A stretch of DNA of 64,000 nucleotides from Fusibacter sp. 3D3 (GTDB taxonomy: Bacteria > Bacillota > Clostridia > Peptostreptococcales > Acidaminobacteraceae), in the NCBI RefSeq assembly GCF_001748365.1, contig NZ_BDHH01000022.1, forward strand, positions 3,023 through 67,022, read 5' to 3'. This document shows, piece by piece, positions 36,119 through 43,937 of the stretch. The position numbers and the translations under genes are program-made. Under the pieces are notes generated by a model, which saw only the letters and a list, made by a program, of their open reading frames with translations, made no database searches and was not told the origin of the DNA. How positions within the stretch are numbered: the stretch's first letter is position 1; each line of letters starts with the position of its first letter.

Positions 36119-37360
36119 ATGAAAATTCAAAGCATTTTAAATATTTTAGAGTCCTACGAAAAAGAGAATATACGTGTTGAACTTAAAGAAAGTTCAAAGT
36201 TTTTAACAGGAGAAGGCAAGTTCGATGGTAAAGAGATGGGTTCCATCATCGTTTCGTTTGCAAATCGAGAGGGGGGCATGTTGATCGTTGGCATTAAAGA
36301 TAATGGGCTATTTGAGGGTAGCCATATCTTTGATAAGTTTTCTGATCCGGGTAAAGATGGATTCGATAAATTTAAGGAACACATCGAAAATATTTGTAAG
36401 GATATCATAAGTCCACAAATATTTGTGGAATCACATCTTTTTAAGTGGGATGATCAAGAATTCGGTGTTATCCGTATACCCAAACGGCTCACAATCCCTC
36501 ATGCACTTGTTTCGAAGCATGAAGGCAGTATTGTAAGAACACGAGAATATTACATCAGAACAACGCATGGGAAAGGGTTGGTAAGTGATCGACACCTTGA
36601 ATGGTTGTTTAATCACACGGATTTGCCAAAAGTTGCTTCTGAAAATATTCTGGAGATAACACTTATAAAAGAGAAGCTTAAAATTCCAGAGACACTTGGA
36701 TATTTTGAGCGGTTTTCCACGCAACCTGAAATTTATCAATCTCTTAGTGCCTATTTCAACTTGATATCGAGTAGCAATCAGGAGACTCTACAAAGAGAAC
36801 TTGCCGATAAAGAAAAACTGCTGAGAGAAATTTTAATCTACGCGATTATTCAATCCGTTGAATATAAATCCGATCATTACAAATCATTGCCTTTGCCCAC
36901 TGAGAAAATGGCCATGCAAAATTACATCGGTGAAGCAATCCGAACGATTATCCACCAAAAAAACAAGCTATGGTCTGTACCTTATGGCACAAGTATGAAG
37001 ATAAAGTCTGGAAAAGAGACCACGGCTTTAAAATTTGGAAACAAGAATATCCTTGGGACGCTCTCAATTCAACTTACAGATAGGGTTCGTGGTTTAAGTG
37101 ATTTAAATCCTTATGCGCAAATTTTAATGTCTACGAATACCTTTGAGACTTATACCTTTAAATGTCATTATCATGTAGATATCAAGTATCCAGAAGATTT
37201 TGATGAGTCATATGATATGATGATTGAATTTGCAAATGCACTTCAAGAAACCATTGAATCAAAATGGGATATTGTGGCCCATTTTAATCGGCTACCGCAT
37301 TATAAGTTATTGTATGAAATGAATTATAAATTAGATCGACTATTAAAAAAATCAAAATAA
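36119..37360 (+). CDS. AlbA_2 (Schlafen AAA-4-type) domain protein
   Basis: A 413-residue protein with an N-terminal AlbA_2/divergent AAA-4 domain: ENIRVELKESSKF, GKEMGSIIVSFANREGGMLIVGIKDNG and FGVIRIPKR. Such domains occur in putative transcription regulators and defence proteins. The C-terminal 250 residues are not recognised. The frame extends upstream to 35909, but the ATG at 36119 follows GGAGGA and fits the domain. It stands alone between a divergent PAS gene and the pilus locus; possible -10 sequences (TATAAA) lie near 36077. Function is unknown. Confidence 0.75.
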   Translation: MKIQSILNILESYEKENIRVELKESSKFLTGEGKFDGKEMGSIIVSFANREGGMLIVGIKDNGLFEGSHIFDKFSDPGKDGFDKFKEHIENICKDIISPQIFVESHLFKWDDQEFGVIRIPKRLTIPHALVSKHEGSIVRTREYYIRTTHGKGLVSDRHLEWLFNHTDLPKVASENILEITLIKEKLKIPETLGYFERFSTQPEIYQSLSAYFNLISSSNQETLQRELADKEKLLREILIYAIIQSVEYKSDHYKSLPLPTEKMAMQNYIGEAIRTIIHQKNKLWSVPYGTSMKIKSGKETTALKFGNKNILGTLSIQLTDRVRGLSDLNPYAQILMSTNTFETYTFKCHYHVDIKYPEDFDESYDMMIEFANALQETIESKWDIVAHFNRLPHYKLLYEMNYKLDRLLKKSK

Positions 37361-37382
37361 CATAAATTTTACACTTATGTCC

Positions 37383-37411
37383 TTGTGAACTCCGCTGCAA
37401 TATGGTTTAAT
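37383..37411 (+). promoter_or_regulatory. Promoter of the first prepilin peptidase gene
   Basis: TTGTGA (37383-37388), a 17-bp spacer and TTTAAT (37406-37411), about 43 bp before the start codon. Confidence 0.5.
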
Positions 37412-37453
37412 AGATGAAGAAATGTGTAAGGAAATGTAAAGCTAGGAGGCTGT

Positions 37454-38245
37454 ATGTCTTTTGCACTCGCTGTCTTTGTGTTCGCTTTGGGACTGTGCAT
37501 AGGTTCCTTTCTCAACGTTTGTATTTATAGAATTCCAGCAGGGCTGAGCATTATCTCGCCACGCTCACGATGTGGAAATTGTCATACGGATTTAAGGCCT
37601 TATGATATGATTCCCGTTTTAAGTTATTTTTTATTAGGTGGTAAGTGTCGGTTTTGTAAAACACCATTTTCTATTCGGTATGCCATGATAGAGCTGTTAA
37701 CAGGTTTACTCTATATGGCTTGTTTTTTGAAATTTGGTTATACGGGAACGCTGTTTATTCTTTTTTTCTTCATTGCCCTTATGGTGGTTGTCTTTTTTAT
37801 CGATCTTGATCACATGATTATTCCTAACCAAGTTGTGCTCGCCGGATTTATAGCGGGCCTCCTCGTAACGCTCTATCAATTTTTTGGAAGTTATGCTGTA
37901 TATGAGTCGCCATCTTATCTGAATGCCATCTTGGGCATGTCCATAGGGAGCGGTATTATGTTTGCAATTGCTGAAATTTCAGCGCGTTTCTATGGTGGTT
38001 CTGCGGGACTTGGCATGGGTGATGTGAAAATATTTCTAGTAATTGGTTTGTTTTTAGGTTGGAAGTTGACACTACTGACGCTATGGTTGTCTTTCGTTTT
38101 AGGCGGGCTCATAGGTATTGTATTATTAGTGGTCCTAAAAAAGGATCGAAAGATGGCAATTCCGTTTGGACCCTTTATAGTCCTTGGGACTTTTATTTCT
38201 TTGTTTTTTGGCACTGAAATCATAGAATTTGTGCTGAAAGGGTAA
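37454..38245 (+). CDS. pilD: Prepilin peptidase / N-methyltransferase
   Basis: A 263-residue aspartic membrane protease (family A24) that cleaves prepilin leaders and methylates the new N-terminus. The cytoplasmic domain has the zinc tetracysteine CGNC...CRFC and the methylase-like GSFLNVCIYRIP. The catalytic aspartates are in FFIDLDHMIIPN and GMGDVKIF. About eight helices are predicted and length is normal. AGGAGG precedes the start. It lies just before the riboswitch of the main pilus operon, so it can be expressed independently of c-di-GMP. Confidence 0.95.
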   Translation: MSFALAVFVFALGLCIGSFLNVCIYRIPAGLSIISPRSRCGNCHTDLRPYDMIPVLSYFLLGGKCRFCKTPFSIRYAMIELLTGLLYMACFLKFGYTGTLFILFFFIALMVVVFFIDLDHMIIPNQVVLAGFIAGLLVTLYQFFGSYAVYESPSYLNAILGMSIGSGIMFAIAEISARFYGGSAGLGMGDVKIFLVIGLFLGWKLTLLTLWLSFVLGGLIGIVLLVVLKKDRKMAIPFGPFIVLGTFISLFFGTEIIEFVLKG

Positions 38246-38334
38246 AGTACTTACTGGAAAACAACAATGATCTCATAAGCCTAATTTAAATAGGACTTAA
38301 GAACTATAAAATCCCAAAAAAAATTATAAAATGG

Positions 38335-38363
38335 TTTACATTACATCAGCAATCATGTATAAT
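38335..38363 (+). promoter_or_regulatory. Promoter of the pilus operon
   Basis: TTTACA (38335-38340), a 17-bp spacer and a perfect TATAAT (38358-38363). The start near 38370 is about 10 nt before the riboswitch aptamer. Confidence 0.8.
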
Positions 38364-38380
38364 TGGAGAATAATAATTAG

Positions 38381-38453
38381 AGTTGGCAAACTGCTTGAAA
38401 AAGTAGGACGCAAAGCTTGGAGTCTAAGGTGTTTCTACTATGACGGTTCAGCT
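38381..38453 (+). ncRNA. c-di-GMP-I (GEMM) riboswitch
   Basis: The conserved GEMM-I elements appear in order: GGCAAAC (38385-38391), a P2 hairpin with a GAAA tetraloop, GGACGCAAAGC (38406-38416), the GTCTAAGG receptor segment (about 38422-38429) and TGACGGTTC (about 38441-38449). P1 is AGTTG/CAGCT (38381-38385 with 38449-38453). The terminator that follows shares bases 38450-38453 with P1, so ligand binding should allow transcription of the pilus genes (an ON switch). Whether it prefers c-di-GMP or the related cGAMP needs alignment of the discriminating base. Confidence 0.92.
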
Positions 38454-38485
38454 GCAGTTTATGTAAACTGCAGCTTATATTTTTT
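38450..38485 (+). terminator. Riboswitch-controlled terminator of the pilus operon
   Basis: AGCTGCAGTTTA (38450-38461) pairs perfectly with TAAACTGCAGCT (38464-38475), followed by TATATTTTTT. It overlaps the 3' strand of aptamer P1 and lies 25 bp before pilB. Confidence 0.92.
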
Positions 38486-38509
38486 GTATGAAAAGGGGCG
38501 CATTCTATT

Positions 38510-40198
38510 ATGATGAAATTGAAGAAAAGACTCGGAGATGTCCTAGTTGAAGATGGCATCATTACAAGTGAACAACTCCATGCTGCTCTTGATGCACAAA
38601 AGATAACGGGTGGGAAATTAGGCGATACACTCATCAAAAATAGGGCTTTAACGGAAGAAATATTATATAAAGTTTTAGAATCTCAGTATAGCATTCCCTA
38701 TGTAGATTTAAATAGCGTTTACATTGATCCCAAAATTCCAAAACTCATTCCAGAGGCAGTTGCTTCTAAACATCTTTTGATCCCAATTAAGTTGGAGATG
38801 GGAAAGTTGATTGTTGCCATGTCTGATCCTCTGGATATGTTTGCAAAAGATGATATTCGAATTATTACGGGACTTCAGATTGAATCTGTTATTGCATCAC
38901 CCCACGATATTCACAGATGTATAAAGCGGTTTTACGATGTCACTGAAACGGCTGAAAATGCGGTTAAAGAATACAACATGCAAGATAAGACAGACTACGA
39001 TGACATTTATGAAGAGGATGCAGATGTCACCAATGCACCAATGGTAAGACTGGTGAATTCCATCATAACCCAAGCCGTTCGTTCGAAAGCGAGTGATATT
39101 CATATTGAACCTTTTGAAAAGTTTGTCAGAATCCGATACCGGATAGATGGGGACCTAAGAGAAGCGATGAAGCCTTCTAAAAATACCCATTCTGCAATTG
39201 TAACGCGTATTAAAATTATGGGTAAAATGAACATCTCTGAAAAGAGAACCCCTCAAGATGGGCGCGTTGAAACGACCATCGAAGGCATCCCAATTGATAT
39301 GAGAATTTCGGTTCTCCCAACAGTCTATGGCGAAAAAATTGTTATCAGATTACTCGATCAGAGCAATTTGGTTGTGAGAAAAGAAGACCTTGGGTTTACG
39401 CCGACTAATTTAGCCCTTTTTGAAAAAATACTCAAAATTCCAGAAGGTATCATATTGGTAACAGGCCCAACGGGTAGTGGAAAAACGACTACATTATATT
39501 CGGTGCTTAAAGAAATGAATTCTATTCAAAAAAATATTATAACAGTTGAGGACCCTGTCGAATATAAAATCGAAGGGGTCAATCAAGTTCAAGTTAACAA
39601 TAAAGCAGGGTTGACCTTTGCCTCAGGGCTCAGATCTATACTAAGACAGGATCCTGACATCGTTATGGTCGGCGAGATAAGAGATGCAGAGACTGCACAA
39701 ATTGCCATCAGAGCCGCTATTACAGGGCATGTGGTCTTATCCACACTGCATACAAACGATACCGTGAGCACGATTTCTAGATTAGAAGATATGGAAGTTG
39801 AAAAATACCTAGTATCTTCAGCAGTTAAAGGGATAGTCTCCCAAAGATTGGTCAAAAAGATCTGTGCTAAGTGTAAAACGACGTATACCCCCACAGTGAA
39901 TGATCAGAAAATTTTGAAAATAGAACCTTCCAGTTCTGTGATGCTCTCTAAAGGAAACGGTTGCAATGCTTGTAATCATACAGGATATTCTGGCAGAATT
40001 GCGATTCATGAAGTTCTCGTGGTGGATAAAGAGATTAGAAAATGTATTGCAATGGAAGCGTCAGCAGATGAAATTGAAAAAGTGGCAAAACAAAATGGTT
40101 TGGTGCCGCTTAGTGAAACGTGTAAAGAATTGGTAATATCGGGTGTTACCACGATTGATGAGATGATGAGGATGACTTTCAATTTTGATGATAATTAA
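38510..40198 (+). CDS. pilB: Type IV pilus assembly ATPase
   Basis: A 562-residue GspE/PilB-type hexameric ATPase powering pilus extension. It has the N-terminal GspE_N (MshEN-like) domain (KKRLGDVLVEDGIITSEQL, residues about 5-150), a Walker A GPTGSGKTTT near residue 320, Asp and His boxes, a Walker B MVGEIRDAETAQ and the zinc tetracysteine CAKC...CNAC near 450-490. MshEN-type N-domains can bind c-di-GMP in some PilB proteins, which would add a protein-level effect to the RNA switch; this is inference. It is the first gene after the riboswitch terminator, in line with a large polycistron. Confidence 0.95.
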   Translation: MMKLKKRLGDVLVEDGIITSEQLHAALDAQKITGGKLGDTLIKNRALTEEILYKVLESQYSIPYVDLNSVYIDPKIPKLIPEAVASKHLLIPIKLEMGKLIVAMSDPLDMFAKDDIRIITGLQIESVIASPHDIHRCIKRFYDVTETAENAVKEYNMQDKTDYDDIYEEDADVTNAPMVRLVNSIITQAVRSKASDIHIEPFEKFVRIRYRIDGDLREAMKPSKNTHSAIVTRIKIMGKMNISEKRTPQDGRVETTIEGIPIDMRISVLPTVYGEKIVIRLLDQSNLVVRKEDLGFTPTNLALFEKILKIPEGIILVTGPTGSGKTTTLYSVLKEMNSIQKNIITVEDPVEYKIEGVNQVQVNNKAGLTFASGLRSILRQDPDIVMVGEIRDAETAQIAIRAAITGHVVLSTLHTNDTVSTISRLEDMEVEKYLVSSAVKGIVSQRLVKKICAKCKTTYTPTVNDQKILKIEPSSSVMLSKGNGCNACNHTGYSGRIAIHEVLVVDKEIRKCIAMEASADEIEKVAKQNGLVPLSETCKELVISGVTTIDEMMRMTFNFDDN

Positions 40199-40217
40199 GC
40201 GCAAAGGAGAGTGAAAA

Positions 40218-41276
40218 ATGGAGATCATACAGATCTTAAAGACCGCTATAGATGCTGGCGCATCCGATATACACATAACCGTTGCATCCCCTCCTATTAT
40301 GCGTGTCAATGGGAAATTAATTCGCATCAATGATGAACGCTTGATGCCAAATGATACCATGCGCATTATTAAAGAAATGTTGACTTTAGAGCAGATTAAT
40401 GCTTTTGAATCCAAAGGTGAACTTGATTTTTCTTTTTCAAATCCAGGGTTAGGGCGTTTTAGAGTTAATATTTATAAACAAAGAGGCAGTTATTGTATGG
40501 CACTTCGTGTGGTGGCTCTGACCATCCCCACTATGGAAGCTTTAAAACTGCCAGCAATTCTAAAAGAACTTTCCCAAAATCAAAGAGGATTAATCCTAGT
40601 GACTGGGCCTACAGGCAGTGGAAAATCCACAACATTGGCTTCAATGGTGGATTTTATGAATAAAAATCGAAACGATCACATCATGACGATAGAGGATCCT
40701 ATTGAATACCTTCATAAGCATGATCAGAGCATTGTCAATCAAAGGGAAATAGGGCATGACTCAAACAGTTTTGCGAATGCGCTTAGAGCTGCATTGAGAC
40801 AAGATCCTGATATCATATTGGTTGGCGAGATGAGAGATTTAGAGACTATCGCAACAGCTATAACAGCAGCTGAGACGGGCCACTTGGTTTTATCTACACT
40901 TCATACCATTGGCGCGGCTAAAACAATAGATAGAATCATAGATGTCTTTCCACCGCATCAACAACAACAGATCAGGATTCAATTAGCCTCTGTGCTTGTG
41001 GCGGTAATCTCACAGCAGATTATGCCAAAAGCAGATGGAAATGGCAGAGTTGCTGCTTTTGAGGTGATGATCGCCAATCCTGCGATTCGAAATCTCATAA
41101 GGGAGGGCAAAACGCATCAAATGCAAACCGTGATTCAAACCAGTAGTAATCAAGGGATGCAAACCATGGACGGCTCTTTAATGACGCTGTTTAAAAATAG
41201 AGAAATAACGCAAGCTACTCTAAAGAAATATGCTGTTGATACTGATATGGTTATGAAACAAATAGGCTATTATTAG
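40218..41276 (+). CDS. pilT: Type IV pilus retraction ATPase
   Basis: A 352-residue PilT: an N-terminal PAS-like part with ASDIHITVASPPIMRVNGKL, a Walker A GPTGSGKSTT, VGEMRDLETI in the Walker B region and the C-terminal retraction motif AIRNLIREGKTHQ. It depolymerises the pilus, enabling twitching or DNA uptake. It lies 19 bp after pilB. Its presence shows that these are retractile type IVa-like pili rather than a type II pseudopilus system. Confidence 0.96.
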   Translation: MEIIQILKTAIDAGASDIHITVASPPIMRVNGKLIRINDERLMPNDTMRIIKEMLTLEQINAFESKGELDFSFSNPGLGRFRVNIYKQRGSYCMALRVVALTIPTMEALKLPAILKELSQNQRGLILVTGPTGSGKSTTLASMVDFMNKNRNDHIMTIEDPIEYLHKHDQSIVNQREIGHDSNSFANALRAALRQDPDIILVGEMRDLETIATAITAAETGHLVLSTLHTIGAAKTIDRIIDVFPPHQQQQIRIQLASVLVAVISQQIMPKADGNGRVAAFEVMIANPAIRNLIREGKTHQMQTVIQTSSNQGMQTMDGSLMTLFKNREITQATLKKYAVDTDMVMKQIGYY

Positions 41277-41287
41277 GAGGCTAACGG

Positions 41288-42502
41288 GTGGCGGCGACTT
41301 ATAAATGCAAAGAACTGGACTTAAAAGGTCAAATAAGTGAAGTTTTCTATAAAGCAGAATCTAGGGAAGAAGTGGTTCAGCTTGTAAGGGCAAAGGGCAA
41401 CTCACCTCTAAAGATCACAAAGGAAGAGGAAAGTTCTAAAGATTTATCAGAGATCAAGCTCTTCGCGACAAAAGTAAAGCTAAAAGATATCGCGATATTT
41501 TGTAAACAGCTCAGCACCATGCTCAGTGCGGGTATGCCGCTACTGAATTCTTTAGAAGTTCTGGTATATCAATCAGATAATGCCACGCTTAAGATGACCA
41601 CAAAAGAAGTGGCGACACAGGTTCAAAAGGGCGATGTACTTTCAGCGGCCATGGGAAAGTTTCCAAAGGTGTTCCCTGTACTTCTGATCAGAATGATAGA
41701 AGCGGGTGAGATGACGGGAAATTTAGATGGTGTTTTAATAAGGATGACGGAGCATTATACGAAGGAGAATAAGATTAATTCCAAGATCAAAGGTGCGATG
41801 ATTTATCCGATGGTTTTGGGGGTTTTAGTAATTGTTGTTGTTGTTGGTTTGTTAGTGTTTGTTATGCCGACTTTTGTTGATATGTTTCTTTCTGCAGGTG
41901 TTAAATTACCATTGCCAACTCAAGTTTTATTAGGAATAAGCGACATGATAAAACATTTTTGGTATTTATTCATAATTGGTATAGGTGCATCGTTCTTTAC
42001 TATACGTACCCTTTTAAAGACAGACAATGGAAAGCGTTTTTTCGATAGACTTAAGCTTAAAACACCAGTGATCAAAGTCAACATCGCCAAAATTGCAACT
42101 TCAAGATTTACGAGGACGCTTTCAACGCTTCTTGGAAGTGGGATTCCCATCATACAGGCACTTGATTCAGCGGGAAGAGTTACCAATAACATGGTGGTGA
42201 TTGACGGTATCGAAAAAGTGTCAGAAGATATCAAAAAAGGCGTTAAGTTGAGTGCACTTTTAAAAGATATTGGCGTCTTTCCACCGATGATGATCTCAAT
42301 GGTGAACATTGGTGAAGAATCGGGTGCACTTGAAGATATGCTTGAAAAGACCGCAGAGTATTATGATGAAGAGCTGGATGCTGCCATTCAAAAGATGATT
42401 GCGATCATCGAACCTGTCATGATTATCGTCATGGCGCTTGTTGTAGGTTTTATTGTAATTGCAATGATGTTACCAATGTTTGATATGATCAAAACAGTTT
42501 GA
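41288..42502 (+). CDS. pilC: Type IV pilus inner-membrane platform protein
   Basis: A 404-residue GspF/PilC protein with two T2SSF repeats and three membrane helices. Conserved blocks are IAIFCKQLSTMLSAGMPLL and TSRFTRTLSTLLGSGIPIIQAL, one per repeat. It links the PilB/PilT motors to pilin incorporation. The start is a GTG at 41288 supported by AGGAGG (41275-41280) that overlaps the end of pilT. Confidence 0.95.
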   Translation: MAATYKCKELDLKGQISEVFYKAESREEVVQLVRAKGNSPLKITKEEESSKDLSEIKLFATKVKLKDIAIFCKQLSTMLSAGMPLLNSLEVLVYQSDNATLKMTTKEVATQVQKGDVLSAAMGKFPKVFPVLLIRMIEAGEMTGNLDGVLIRMTEHYTKENKINSKIKGAMIYPMVLGVLVIVVVVGLLVFVMPTFVDMFLSAGVKLPLPTQVLLGISDMIKHFWYLFIIGIGASFFTIRTLLKTDNGKRFFDRLKLKTPVIKVNIAKIATSRFTRTLSTLLGSGIPIIQALDSAGRVTNNMVVIDGIEKVSEDIKKGVKLSALLKDIGVFPPMMISMVNIGEESGALEDMLEKTAEYYDEELDAAIQKMIAIIEPVMIIVMALVVGFIVIAMMLPMFDMIKTV

Positions 42503-42554
42503 TAACAGAGTGAATTACGTAAACATAGAGAATAATAAATTTTAGGAGGGTAAC

Positions 42555-42941
42555 ATGAATAAAAATTTGAGAAAAAAGAAAAAAGGATTTACGTTAATTG
42601 AGCTTATTGTTGTAATTGCGATTTTAGGAATTTTAGCAGGAATAGCGGTACCAAAATTAGGTAGTGCAAGAACAGATGCTGCTAATGCGACTCATAATGC
42701 AAATATTAGAACGATTGAAAGTGCTGCGATGATGTACTTGGCAGAGAATGGGTCTGGTACTGCTCTAGACGCAGCGACATCAGAAACTGCAGTCACAAAA
42801 TATTTACAAGATTGGCCAGCAATTCCAAAAGGTGCGCAAGCAGGGACAACACCAATTGCTGCTGATACAAAGTACACAGTAACAATAGCTGCAGATGGAA
42901 CTGTAACAGTTCTTCCAGCGAAGGCGACAATAACAAAATAG
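42555..42941 (+). CDS. pilA: Major type IV pilin
   Basis: A 128-residue prepilin with a short basic leader MNKNLRKKKKG and cleavage before FTLIELIVVIAILGILAGIA, including Glu5 of the mature protein. The mature pilin is small, Ala/Thr-rich and has no cysteine pair. Its place as the first pilin, small size, excellent ribosome site (AGGAGGG) and the stable hairpin after its stop point to the major subunit. The alternative, that one of the next genes is major, is less likely. Confidence 0.9.
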   Translation: MNKNLRKKKKGFTLIELIVVIAILGILAGIAVPKLGSARTDAANATHNANIRTIESAAMMYLAENGSGTALDAATSETAVTKYLQDWPAIPKGAQAGTTPIAADTKYTVTIAADGTVTVLPAKATITK

Positions 42942-42986
42942 AAGCCCTTGTATGGAAATTTTATTGAATCTTAAATTCCAATATAC

Positions 42987-43021
42987 GACTACTTTCTCAA
43001 TTGATAACTGAGGAAGTAGTC
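42987..43021 (+). promoter_or_regulatory. Stable hairpin after the major pilin gene
   Basis: GACTACTTTCTCA (42987-42999) pairs with TGAGGAAGTAGTC (43009-43021), 13 bp with one T-G pair and a 9-nt loop. No T-run follows, so it is probably a processing or stability stem, or a partial terminator, that makes pilA mRNA more abundant than the minor-pilin genes downstream. Confidence 0.7.
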
Positions 43022-43056
43022 ACATACATAGCTAAATATGTTTTCATGGAGGCACA

Positions 43057-43452
43057 ATGAGTGTTAAAAAAACTAAAATTAAAAAAAATAGTGGCTTCAC
43101 ACTTATTGAACTCGTTGTTGTTTTTGCGATTTTAAGCATTTTGGCACTTCTGGTAATCCCTAAATTTATGGATGTTTTAAATAATACACGAACGGCACAT
43201 GATTTAAGTGAAGCAAGAGAATTGAGTGATGCAGTTGGCAGATCTGTAGCAAGCGGAGATTATCGTCTTTCAGCTTTAGCGCTTGAAAAATACAATTCTG
43301 GTAGTTGGGAGGCTGTCACAGACATCATCACAGAAATGGAAACACATTACATTTCTCCTGTAGGCTCACCCAAAACAGGTGACAAATACGTGGTAAAAAT
43401 AACAGACGGGAAAGTAATGATCCTCGTAGATGACACACAGATTTATCCTTGA
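43057..43452 (+). CDS. Pilin-like protein (minor pilin)
   Basis: A 131-residue prepilin with leader MSVKKTKIKKNSG and cleavage before FTLIELVVVFAILSILALLVIP, Glu5 present. The mature domain is short with no recognised module. It follows pilA after a 115-bp gap containing the hairpin. It could be a minor pilin or a second structural pilin. Confidence 0.88.
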   Translation: MSVKKTKIKKNSGFTLIELVVVFAILSILALLVIPKFMDVLNNTRTAHDLSEARELSDAVGRSVASGDYRLSALALEKYNSGSWEAVTDIITEMETHYISPVGSPKTGDKYVVKITDGKVMILVDDTQIYP

Positions 43453-43477
43453 TTTTATAAACTTACGGGAGGACGCT

Positions 43478-43930
43478 ATGGCATTTAAAAGAAAAGCTCA
43501 AAATGAAAAAGGCTTTGCATTGATTGCAGTTTTAATTGTCATGGTGGCACTTTCTATTCTTTTTTTAGGCGTTATAAACTTAACGAATAGCAATTCAAAG
43601 CAGCTCGACATGCAAGAAGATCATATGAGAGCATATTATTTATCCAAATCGGGGATTGATATTGCCTATGCAGCTTTGATGATGAATGATAAAAATGGGG
43701 TTCAAAACATTCGAGGTATCATTGACGGTAAAACAGCGAAACTGGAATCCACTTTGGACTTGCCTAATACGACCAATTCCGTTGGAAAAGTAACTATTAA
43801 TGTCAAGTTAGTAGATCAAGAAGTTCGAATATCATCATTTGCAGAGTTAGATAAAAGCAAATCAACTGCTACATTAGTCCTTTATGTCCATAAAGATGAT
43901 TTCAATAAAACCCGTTGGGAAAGAGAGTAA
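43478..43930 (+). CDS. PilX-like minor pilin without Glu5
   Basis: A 150-residue protein with leader ending NEKG and mature start FALIAVLIVMVALSILFLGV. Position 5 is Ala rather than Glu, as in PilX/GspK-type pilins thought to sit at the tip and start assembly. The following DHMRAYYLSKSGIDIAYAAL is a PilX-N-like stretch. The ATG at 43478 follows GGGAGGA; an upstream in-frame ATG at 43430 lies inside the previous gene. The stop overlaps the start region of the vWA pilin gene. Confidence 0.85.
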   Translation: MAFKRKAQNEKGFALIAVLIVMVALSILFLGVINLTNSNSKQLDMQEDHMRAYYLSKSGIDIAYAALMMNDKNGVQNIRGIIDGKTAKLESTLDLPNTTNSVGKVTINVKLVDQEVRISSFAELDKSKSTATLVLYVHKDDFNKTRWERE

Positions 43931-43937
43931 TGAAATT

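Noticed and set aside
43884-43937. Longer start for the vWA pilin
   Set aside because: It lies inside the preceding pilin gene and would put a long hydrophilic extension before the prepilin leader.
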